From the NCBI GenBank assembly GCA_003993805.1, contig RSEF01000005.1, positions 34,680,276 through 34,744,275 on the forward strand: 64,000 nt of DNA, written 5' to 3'. Position 1 is the first letter of the stretch, and each line of letters starts with the position of its first letter. The notes under the pieces were generated by a model. That model did not search any database and was not told the origin of the DNA. It saw nothing but the letters and a program-made list of their open reading frames with translations. This document shows positions 41,001 through 53,000 of the stretch, one piece after another. This DNA is from Himantopus leucocephalus. Its lineage: Eukaryota > Chordata > Aves > Charadriiformes > Recurvirostridae. Both the position numbers and the translations under genes were made by a program.

Positions 41001-44000
41001 TTTGTGTAGCATTTTTCATCTTGAAACCTCAAGGTGATCAGCCAACGTGGTTCAGTCAAGCACATGTGTAACCTGTGTAGGACAGCTCACCACACTGTGG
41101 AACACAGCTGTATTAGTAAACTGTATGAACAGTCTTGATTTGCTGGGAGGTGTAATCTCTTTTTGCTGTTTGTGATGTAAAGTGGATGATTTAAAAACTG
41201 GAGTTTTAAACGTACCGGCTTTTCTTTTATCTTTTCCATATGAAAGAAACATCTAATGAATGACTTCACATCATGTAGACATTATCCTGGTCAAAGATCT
41301 TAAGGGAATTATTAGTAGTTCACTGGGATTCAGTCTCTTAGCTTATAATTCCATGGAAACAGCAGAACAGGAACAGGAAATCTAGTGGTTTAAATATTGC
41401 AGACTGCTATGTGAGCAGAGCTGAGAAGGTCAAAACAGAAGTTATTTTTCTCATTATTTGTCAGTACTTTTCTATTTTTCTTTTCATTATTTTGTGGGTA
41501 AAATTATTTTTTTTTCCTCCTGAACATCTGTAAGTACTAGTATTTTGTTGAAGAGAGTGCCTCATGATCTTCCTACTACTGTTGCACTCATCTTTTTATA
41601 GGTCTTACTAGTTCTTTCTACACTTTGAAGATCACTGAACCTCTTCTAGGTGCAGGGATTGTTATAGAATATTATTATATTGGTATTTTGTATTTCATGT
41701 CTCTTGAGCAGCTACATTTCCTGAATTTCTTTCAATAGATCCTGCCTTTTTTTCCCCACTCTTTTTTAATTTGATTGTTCCAAACAGATAAAATACCTCT
41801 ACATTTTTCTTCCATGATGTCCTCATTCTTGCCCTGGAAAGTAAATTGTATTTCATCCTGTCAATTTGTAGTTTGGGATTTCTTTCAAAAATAAAACAAT
41901 AAATATTTGTATGGGAGGATATCAACTAACTATGTGAAGCAAAACCAAATAGGCTGAATAAAGGAAAATTTGGGAGCGGGGCATGGTGGGGAAGAGTGAT
42001 AATATATTAATATTTCTTTGGGGGCACTGACTTTGTTGCTCATGGCAAACTTGATGCTAAAATGCACCATACATCACTACAGTGTGACAGGTTAGGGAAA
42101 ATGAAAAACAAAGCTTTACATAAATCAGGCAAAAAATCATATTAAAATGCATAACATTTCATATAAGAATCAAGATTTTACTTTTATCTGTTCAGAAGCT
42201 CTTTTCCCCTTCTTATGTATATGTTTAAGATTTGGTTAAAGCCTCACAGTTTCAAGCAGTGTTGTAGTAAATCATATTTCAAATTCATTGTAGACAAAGC
42301 TGTCACACTCTCAAAGGGGTAAGGTTTACAGAGGCTTGCCCTGGATTTTGGTGTATAAACTAATGTCTTGTATAGTTAAAAGGAAAATGGTCTGTTTTCT
42401 GCAGTGGTTGCCTCATAAGGAAAAGCAGCAGAATCGTTTGGCTATAGATTATGTTATGTCACGATAAAATAAGCTAGGTTTTCAAGAAGTTATGAATATG
42501 GAGAACCAGTCAGTCTTTCAGAGCATAACTTGTTGCTAAGTTAGTGTGATTTAACTGCATAATGATGAGATGCCTTCAAGATTGATATGCCTGTACTACT
42601 GTACTTTTTCTCACTATTTGTTGCCTACAAGCCCTACAAAACTTTGAATATCAGTTAGTAATTCAACACTTAAAAGCCAATCCTACAATAATAAATCACT
42701 GCAGGGAAAAACTGCTTTAGAAGGAGAACTAATTTTAGTTTCAGGCTTTCAAGGGATTACTGAAAATTGGGCAAAAAATACTGCATTATGAACAATGTAT
42801 AAAGTAGCCACTTATGTAAGCACTTTGTAGAAACTGTTAATAGACCGCACAGTGATGTGTAATTCTAATAAGTATTATGACATCAGTTTTGTTACCATTT
42901 CAACTGAGAGATATACGTATTTTTAACTTTTATTATATATTCATTTTATCTTAGTTACATGCCACAGGTGTTAATTTTATATTCTTTGAATTTACTGTTA
43001 CAATCATTATGCAATTATAGCTAGTGTACCTTAGTCTCTGCTGTCTTTCCTCTTCTATAATGCATTTTCTTCAGCTAAATCTCTTCGTGTTTATCTACAA
43101 AGCTTGCATAGAAATTTGGTTTAGATTGTTTCTGGCAGCAAAATGAGCCCTTGTGCCTGGGGGGAAATAACATTTTACTCACTGTTCTGGTTTAATACAT
43201 TATTGGGCAACTTCAAGATGTGTTTTTGCATAATAATTGAAGCTTTTTTTTTAACACACCCTCTTTTCTTTCATTACCAGTGATACAGGAAAAGCTAAAG
43301 AGATAAATAAATATAAGGTTTTATAATTAAGATATTATTAAAAGTTTGGTAAACGTGGCTAAAGATAATTTCTTTTAGGTGTTTTACAAAAACATTAAGA
43401 ATAAATAATAATGCTAATAAAACACTAACGCTCAAAATTTGGGAATGCCTCATTTACTTCATTGTAAAAAAACAAGGTCACCACTGTGATGTACATAATA
43501 CAGACATCTAGCTTCATCGATATTTTACTTTGCCAGTAAGACTGTCACTTTGTACTTTTAAAATGTAGGATGTTTTTTGTTGAGGAGCCAGCAATTTCTG
43601 AAGCATACTCCAGAAGCTTTAAATCAAGTCTATCGGCTTTTATGTTCAAAACAAATTTAATTTTGAATATTTTCAATTAGGAAAAAATACAACTGTGAAA
43701 CAGGGTTTTTTTACTTTGACAGCACAATGAACTTGCAAAACATTTTTTGTTTTTGGGTTTTTTTTTTCCTGTGTTATACAATTCTGCTACTCTGTTGTGT
43801 TGGCTTTTGAATGACCAGAAACAGAAATTAAAGCTGTTGGAGCTTCTGCTGCTGTGAATCCACTTCTGATGACAGTAGTGAACATAATAGCTATAATTCA
43901 TGCTTTCAGATTTTCTCCTTCCCACATTTAATAATGAATACTTTGTTCCCCAAGTTCTAGTGAGTAGAAGCACACATACATCAAATGACACAAGCTGTGA

Positions 44001-47000
44001 AACTGCAGCCCCGAATTAGAGGGAGTCATGTAGTTTTCTGTCTACAGTTGGCACAAGGAAGGAGCCTATTTGCTTGTAACAGATAGAGGAATCATACCTG
44101 CTGCTGCTCTTTCTTATAGCATACTTCTGCATTCTATTTACCTGACATAAATTGATATTGTGAGGCTTCTTCGTTTTCCTGTTTGTAAAAGATCTCAACT
44201 CATTTGGGTGGAACGCAAGTGCAAGCAGTTATGCCCCTGCTAAACGTCAGCAAATCTATTTCACAGGTCAATTTGAAGATGATTTTAAAAATGCTTCTAA
44301 AAGTTAGAAAAGGTGTTTGGGAGATATTTACATGCCTTGTGTGCTAAAGGAGCATGATCCTGCAGGTTAGATTTGATTTAACTTTGTAGCCTATTTCTGT
44401 CCATTTTCCTCTGGCCTGAGTTATTTTAGTTAATCTCCATTTAGGACTTCAGGTGTAGAATTAGACGTTGTAAGTGATATCAGGGGGAACAGGAAGGAAT
44501 TTCAAGTTGCAAAATATTTTTTGTTGGTGGCATTGTGTGTGGCATTTTTTGAATACTTTGTCATCATTTAATGATACTCCTCCTAGGTAACCTTTACTTT
44601 TGCTTCCTCATCATAAGAATATAGATATGTAGTTATGTTTTCAAAACAAATTAACAAATAGCGTAAATGTTTTTTTGTACATTGATTTATTTCAAACACT
44701 AAGATAATAAATANATACTCCTCCTAGGTAACCTTTACTTTCGCTTCCTCATCATAAGAATATAGATAACCCTTGTAGTTATGTTTTCAAAACAAATTAA
44801 CAAATAGCGTAAAATTTTTTTTGTACATTGATTTATTTCAAACACTAAGATAATAAATAAAGGATTTTATTTCCTACTCCATTTGATTGCAGATTCAGTC
44901 CAGTTCTCTGACAAAAGAGAATTTTTTGTTCTCTTTTCATAATGAAGAGACTTTATTTGGAAGTATTTCAGATTTAAGGACTTTTTTTCTGTGTGTCTCT
45001 GTATTTTACTTGAAATAGTGCAAGGAGATGTATGTGGTCTCTCTTATTGTATTTATTTCAAGGAGTTCTGTTATCAAGGTACACCACAAAGAATAAAGAG
45101 ATTGTCATAGTCTTTCCTTATGTTTTCTGTCTCTCTGCCCCTCTGTATTCTCACTGCTGCACAGTGGGAGAACTATCAGTTTTGGAATTGTGTTGATAGG
45201 TTTTTATACCAGTTTCTGTAGTGGAGGATGTAAGCTTTTTCAGAAGGCAATCTGTTGTTTTCATAAAAGACCACTGCATGGAATTTCAGCTGTATCATTC
45301 AAAGTCCTAGCTCCAAGGCTTTTTCAACAGGAGAATTTGGATCTTGGAACAGTGGTGCATTTGCTTAACTTCATTCTGAGCGCACTTGCATCACTGACAT
45401 GAGTTATGTGAATATGGTTAAGCATATGCATGCATGCAGGCTCTGATCCAAAATTAGGTTGGTATCACAATGTACAGTGGGTGTGGGAGAAACAGTGTAA
45501 CAAATGGGAAAATATATTGCGTCTGTGAAGTAACATGAAAACGTTATGTGATAAAATAGGTTCTGTAAGATTTAATTAAAATGTCATTATAGCAAGCTTG
45601 AGGTTTTGTTTTTAAAGTGATGAGAGTATTATTCAGGGAAAGTTAGTCTGTTTGTGGCAGTCTATAACTTTAAGTTTTAAATTCTTAGATTACTTTCTCT
45701 GTCGACAGGAATGGAAGACCAACATTTGTATGAGATTTGAATATAGCTACTAAACAGAGTCTGGCAGCTCTACTTAGGCTGGCACTGAGCCTGTTGTACT
45801 TCTAGTGCCAGGTTCCACACCTAATACTTCTGCTGTAGCCTGCACCTGTGCTGCTGCAGAAAGTGATTGATTACCTAGGTTTTTGGAGCATTGTGGGAGT
45901 CAGCCTTGAATGAATCATTGTGATGTATCATAGGCGTTGAAATCAACGCTGGTCTGTAATTATTTTTATGGTCTTTGGTGTATGTAAGAGACATCATAGA
46001 ATTTCTAGTACTTCTTAGTAATTTCCAAAAATTCTGCAATTGACCAGCTGTTTGTGTATGAGCGTAAACACAGATGTATAATTTTATTTATATCTGTGAA
46101 GCAATATTGATATAAGCTTAACAATTTATAAAATATTGACATCTTTAGGAAAAAGGGATGTGACTGCGGATGACGCGAAAATTTAACAGGGTATAAATTT
46201 GGAATATTTGTAGTATTAGCAAATTACAAAACTACAGCGGAGTTCTGTAAGTTAGACCAAACCAGTTGTGATACAGTCTGTGAGTCTCACTACATCCCCA
46301 TGAATTTTTTATGAAGCACATTTTGCAGAAAACATGTTTACAAACATAGTTGAAAGACCAATTTTCACAGATGGCGTAAAAATGGAATAGGTGCTCTTTT
46401 CACGTTCACTTGTAGAGCGTATAAATTCAATCCTCCAGGTTAGGGAGTGGAGAGAAGTAACAGGTCTCTAATAGTACCTACACAAGATATCTGCATCTCT
46501 AGATCTCTTAAAAGGTAATTATGTAAAGCTTAACAAAAGCGAGAAACAAAGTGGCTGTCATACTGGCAAGCTGGAACTTCTCCCTCTACAGTTAACATAT
46601 TTTTGCCTGGTGATGGATTGTCATGCCACGTTGAAGTTGAAATCCAGGTGATGTAAAAACAAAACCCAAGGCAGCATTGTGATAGTGGCATTCGTATCAC
46701 CATGTCTGTGCATGGTTACTCAGGGGGGAGGACCAAGAGGTGCAAGCTCTGTATGTTACATTAGTAATCAGTAAGTGCCCATGCTACAATGCAAATCGAT
46801 TGTTTCATGATGGACATTACAAATTAGCCAGGGAAAGCAACTGGTTTAATAAAACAACAATTTGCAAGAAGGAAATGGGAGCACATTTAGCATTTCAAGC
46901 CACTATACAGTCTATTTCTATAAAGCGACATCTTGGGGCTAAAAAAATAGAAACTTTAAAAAAAAAAAAAAAAAAAAAAAAAGNCCTGTAGCATAATCCA

Positions 47001-50000
47001 TCTTAAGATCTGTTTCAATTACAGATTTGTTTTCTTGCTTCTTTATTTTCTAAGTCATACCTGAAGGGTTGGGGGCAATCAGGCAGCCCTCTGGGTAACA
47101 GCAAAATATATCAACCAACAGCAGTAGTCGAAGGTGTAATTCAATGAGAGTGAAGTGGTATAGATGCTGTTGGATGCTTGTATATTTTAACGTTGGAGTG
47201 CATGTAGTGTTTGTGCTAAATTGCGGTTTTCATCTTTGCACTATTATGTTACATTTAGTTGACTTCTTTTAACCTCTCATGTACAGTTGATTCACATAAA
47301 GTAGATTATTGCCTTGACTTTCATGCCTTCTTGGAGGAATGAATAAAATAAGGTCCAATCAAAGAACATCAGCCCCTCTTGGAGCATACCTTTAGTGTTT
47401 ACTGTGCTTATAAAACTCCCCTTGAGCCCTTTTAGAGGCAGCAGAGCTGTTTCCTCTCGTAGGTAATGACCTTTTTGTAATTCAGTCTTTCCTGAGAATT
47501 TCTAAATACACTGCTTTAACTTAACTGGATCCTTTCTCTAAAGTGAAGTCAAGTATCAATATAAATGCTGAGTTCTCATTGCAGACTTCTGATGCATACT
47601 CTAGTTTTCTGCCTTTTTCCTCACTTTTTTTGTTGCTTAATATAAAGAGAAAGCTTTGAAGTTGCATTAAGATATGTTTCATTTTCCAAAGGAAAGAACA
47701 AAATACAATAAAATTATTTTTTTAAATGTCTATATTCAGATTTGATTAATAATTTTTAATATATCCCCTTTTGTTTGACAACTTGTTGAGATCTAGTTGT
47801 TAAAAAGCAGAGAATGCAGAGGGTCAAACTTCAGGTGACCTTATGAGTGCTTTGCTTTTATGTTAGTGTTCTTTTTCACAGACATTTTGTATGGAAATTC
47901 CATAGATAGTACACTAATTTGTGAGCTAAAAGAATATTCAGCAGTTTCTAATCCATATTTAAAGATTGCTGAAGGCTTCATATTTTGTCAACTTTTTATC
48001 ACGCTTTATTTGGCTTTATCATCATTTTTGTGAATTTAGTATTTAAGGAGCCGGCAGTAAAATGCATAGTTTAGACAGTATATGAAATTTGAGACCTTTG
48101 AGCAGAAAATTAATTGATAGAATCTGGAGTTACAGCATGCAATGATGTTTGGTTATGGTTTATGGATAAATTCTGTCATAATTCATATTGGTTTTAGATG
48201 AAGACAAGTAGTATTAGCCACACTAGTGATCCCAAAGTCAATGTGCTCTGCACATTAGGCTGCCTTGGAAAATCAGATGGAAGAGAGTAGGGGTTCTGAT
48301 TGCTCTAAAATTAGAAAAGTAGAAAAGTATATATGCATGCTTTCAGTAATTGCATGACTTACTGAAAATATAATGAACACAGAATTTTGGAAAACTGGTC
48401 AGTATGCGCTCTGCCTATGTATTTTGCTTTAAAAGGCATGCTGGGTAGTTTTCTCTTCCTAGGCCTAAGAAAGCAAATGGGAAGAAGAGAAGGTACAGCG
48501 AATTATTTTCCATCCTTGTCAAGAAATTACTTTGATGTATAAATCTTGGGAAAGGCTCTTTTCTGTATCTCAAAACACTCAACATCCCAAACTGTGGTGA
48601 GTTTGATGGAAGGGATAGTCTTTGTGCGATGAATAGAAAGAGGTTTTTTTTTTTTACATGGACTGCATTCATTCAAGGTTCCATAAAGTTTTAATACTTT
48701 CTTGTTAGTCTCTTGCTCTGGTTCAAATGTTTAGTGACAGCATTAATTATCAAATTGTTACTTCTGTACTTTTGTTCCTTTTTTCACTTAATTTATAATA
48801 TTGGAAAACATAGTTGTCCTGTATATAATTGGTGAATAGCATTTCTTTATCATAGTATTCTTTCTGTCTCTTATCTCGAGTCTCATAATTTTTCATATCT
48901 GTTGTTCTTATTTACTACTAAGTCTGCATTTTTATTCCATATGATATGTCAACAGGAGCACACTGTATTCTGTCAGTTTCTGCAATCTAAATAGCGGGAA
49001 ATCCTAATACTGTTTTTCCATGAATGGTTCTAAGCTTAAGTACCCATTGAGCTATAGTATTTTGTGTAACTGAAACCCAAAATTTAAATGATAAAGTATA
49101 CTGATTTCATACTGCTTGGTATGCTGTTTACTTGCTTATTTTATAATGTTTATCTCAACCAGGGGGAATATTCAGGTACTATCGTCAATAGCTGTTCTTG
49201 TGAGGTAAGCGGCAACGATGATTATATTTTCCCTTCATCAGAAGAGGATGAACCACAGAAAAACATTCCGATCATCTGGAAGTCTTTGAAACATAATTCT
49301 TTGGATTTCAGTGAGTCTTACACAGCTTTCATTAGAAAAGTAATATTAAGTATTTCATGCCCTGGTGAAGTACACTGTTAATTACTGTAAGAACACTTCT
49401 GGAAAGAATGTTCGTGACCTTTAATAACCAGTTTGAAAAAAAAGAGATCCTACTACAATGCGTTTTTCTGATGGGAATCAATAGATCTGTAGCAATGAAG
49501 CATTTCAAATTCTTTTACAGAAGGAGCATAAGCCATTATTTTCACTCTTTCAGAGAACACCCATTAATATGTCCTGTTTGCCTGAATGAAATTACTATAA
49601 CCTAATCGTTCATTTGAGTGGCGGGATTGAGTTTTATTTAAAAGGTCTAACCACACCCATACTCTACTGTTTTTAAATTGAAGATAGAAAAGCAAACTCT
49701 AAAAAGAAGTACAAAGCGCAACTGCTCAACTTGCTTACGTAGTGTATGAGTCTGTCCCCACCCAATCAACCTCAGGGTGACATGCATGATCAAGTTTAGC
49801 AGCCTAGCAAGTTACTGTGCCTTAGGTGAGCTGCAGTAACTAATCATATGCGTGATATTAGCACTGCCTCAGACATGAGGTGATGAGCGCAAGATAAATC
49901 TGAGTTCATGGATTGGTACCTTGTTGAAGTACCACAGCATCACCGTTACCCTACACCCAAAGATTAGTAAACTTTCCTGAAAACTAAGTTTCATAGCATA

Positions 50001-53000
50001 ATAGTGTTTGATATTGAATGGTATTTAGCTCTTGAATATGGATAAGTGCCTGGTGGGGTGTTAAAAAATGCCTAAACACGTTATGTGTTTGCTAAGATTA
50101 TCAGAACCAGGTTAAACATCTAACTTCCATTAAAATTTGCCATATAAATTTGAAAATCTGTTCCTGTATCACTGAGATACTTTTGAAAATTTTAACGTGT
50201 CACGTCACAGTGTCACATGTTGTGCCAAGTCTGTATCAAAACAGGTAGAGAAATTGTAAAAGGTCAGCAAAAATGGAAAGGAGAAGAGAAAGTACTGAAA
50301 TTCTCAGCTAAATGCTACTTGCAGGCATATTTTCTCAAAGCAGTGTTGGAGAAGGATTTCTCAAGCAGCATTTGGAAGTTTTGTTACCAGCACACTTACT
50401 TTCAAGTTTTTGTTTTATATCTGTTTGTCTGTAAATACGTCTTGAAGATGTTTTCACAGTTTGTGAAATATTTTTTCTGTAGAAGTTATTCTTACTTAAA
50501 GAATTTAAAATAAGGTTAATCTGAAATCTATTATAATCATAGTGCTGTTCTTCATTTCCAATAGCTAAGACGTTTGGAAGTTCAGGAAGATCCCTGAGTG
50601 GTTACCAGTGGTTTTCAGGTATCACTGCCCACTTCCTTCCATCAGAAGGCAAAAATGCTCAAGAGGCAGCAAGGGAAGCATTTTCTTCTCTCCAAGGTGC
50701 TTTATTCACTTAATCCATTATCTGCTGTTGATTATACTGGTTTTAATATGGTATTAAGTAAGAATCTATATTGTCATATGGTTTTGTAACTTTAAACGTT
50801 GTGGTTGTCAGTTTGCCATCTCATTTTGCATTTGATTGGAATCATTGATATCAAGACTGCTGGCTTTAATATTGAACACATCATAATTTGACTGGCTTTT
50901 GAAGACCCTAGAAAGCCAGAGTAGTGTTCATATTACTGTAACACTATTTCCACAGCGCTTACTTGCTTTATAACTTGCTTTATAGCTTTCTTGCAGTGTA
51001 TACTGTGTGTGTGAGTATGCATGTGTGCTATGAATGCTGTCTACTTGCTAAAGCACTTTTGTAGCGACCATAATTTTAAATTAAGTTTTCTAGAAAGCTG
51101 TTGCACGTTTTGGCATGTAGGATTAGGTCAGTAGCAGTAAATCTCATTTATATTCTTAATGTAAAGGAGAAATTGCTGTCTTGGGAATCATGAAATACAG
51201 GTTCCTTACTATCCCGCTCTTAGAAGATACTGACATATCAAATAAAATGTTCGTGGTTTTGTTTTGTTTTGTTTTGTTTTTTCATTCCAAGTATCAAGTA
51301 AAGCATACTTACACAGGCTTCTTTTTATTCATAAAAATGGAAATAATTTTTCGTTTCTAAATAGGTAGGCTCATATTCTTGTTTCTGAACTTGTGTGACG
51401 TAGTATCCTATAAAATCTTATTTTTTGTGTGTGCAGCTGAGTATTCATGATTAAATACAGGATGACAAAGAAACCGTAGAATTTTTTTCAGAACCAAAGA
51501 AGTTATACTTTGTAAAAGGTCCTTAAGCTAGTTTTTGATTGCTTGGAAATCAGCAAGGTGGATATGATCAAACTTGTAGTAAGAGACAACAGTATTTAGT
51601 GTAAATCTTCTGGGCATAATCTGCAAATTGAAACAAAAGGGTTGTGTAATGTTTTTTTTTGTTCTCATTATATTTGAATGGAAATCTGCCATTATAAACA
51701 TTATATATTTTTGCCTTAGCATCTGTCAAAAAAGATTTGTCTCTGGCTAGTACAGTAGCCTATTGCTTTCAGCAAATTAATTGCATTAGCCGTATTATAG
51801 TCAAGAAAAATAGTAATTTTCTGATCCTTGGTAGAAAATGTCAGTTCTCACATTTCCTTTCGTTTTTCTCTTTTTGGAAGTGGGTGTGGAAGACTGAATG
51901 AATTGTTGTTCTATCACGGCAAAGGAAACAATTTGTTTCTGAGAACTTAACTGATCTGCAAATATGCACAAGGCTTTTTCTGAACTCGTACTTACGACCT
52001 ATACAGCAGTTCAGTCTTCAGTGCTATGAGAATGGAGTAAGCACAGGTCTTTCAACCTTCTCTTTGATGGGTTAACTGATTTAATCACCTCTAAAGAGGC
52101 TAAGCACTGCCAAAAGGATTCAGAAATGGGAATTTATTACTAGATGTTATGAAACATGTGGTTGTTCTGTAAAGTGGATGGAATTCTCCTGTGAAGCCAA
52201 GAACTAATTACTGTTTACATTTATTTTCTTAAACTTTTTTGTTAAACTTCAGATAGCATTGAAAAATGACAAAGATTGTAGTACTTTATATATAAAGCAG
52301 CTCTGGTGCAGCTGTACTATGGCAAAGCTCCATAGGCTTGAAGGGAACTATATAGATTTTTATTACATGAAAATTTAGTCTACAGTGCTACTTCGTGTAG
52401 ACAGTTTTGATGCTGTCTTTTGTGGCTCTCGGCATAAGGATCCTGGATAACCCATTTAAAAAAATTAAGCTGTACTTTGGCCAATGTTATCTTTTGGGTC
52501 AGTTCTTAATAGGCAGTTCTGCCTAAGTAAGGTTGAGTGTCATCTAATCATATGTTATCAATTATTTGGAACAGTGAGTGGCCTGAAATTCAGCAGAAAA
52601 TCTATATGGTTTCCCTGTACATCCTGGAGATGTGCTGTGTTAGAGTCCTGCCTTGGGAAACGGAACTTGTTGTCAGAACCCTGGTGCATCATTTATGCCT
52701 TCCTACTAGATACAGTGCTTTGGGAGGTTGATTTTATTCTACTTACAAGCTAGGGAGAAATTATTTCCCATCATTCCCCTAACTCAAGCAGAGAAAAGGG
52801 GGAGTGTACTTTTGCTTACTTTAAGAATATTTTTTAAATATAGCTAGAAATTATGAATTTATCCAAATCTCTTTGCCTTCAACTTGCTCTAATAGTTACG
52901 TGTCCACAAATTTGACTTAGTTTGTTGGCTTATGCATTTTAAATTTAGACCTGGGTGAGGGGTCAGTTTCCTGTCCGTCCGTGTCGTGTCCGTGTCTGTT

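Larger units (their letters stand above)
40785..49162 (+). other. DPH6: DPH6 intron e-f (8.4 kb), apparent GC-AG intron
   Basis: The donor GCAAGT follows AAG; the acceptor is TTTATCTCAACCAG. Phase 0. GC-AG introns are about one percent of vertebrate introns and typically show a near-perfect match to the rest of the donor consensus, as here. The intron contains an N-joined duplication (44574-44860) and an A25 run followed by an N (46958-46984). An AATAAA-like cluster lies near 41886-41900. Confidence 0.7.

Noticed and set aside
40789..49175. Alternative splice pair: donor GTAGAT at 40789 with acceptor AG at 49174-49175
   Set aside because: It keeps frame and has a canonical GT, but the donor is weak and the acceptor has no pyrimidine tract. 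The GC donor with the acceptor at 49162 fits better. RNA data would decide.
50565..50616. Shorter exon g ending at the GT at 50617
   Set aside because: It would remove the ITAH...[12 protein letters not shown] part of the RidA-like domain; the frame stays open and conserved up to the donor at 50697.
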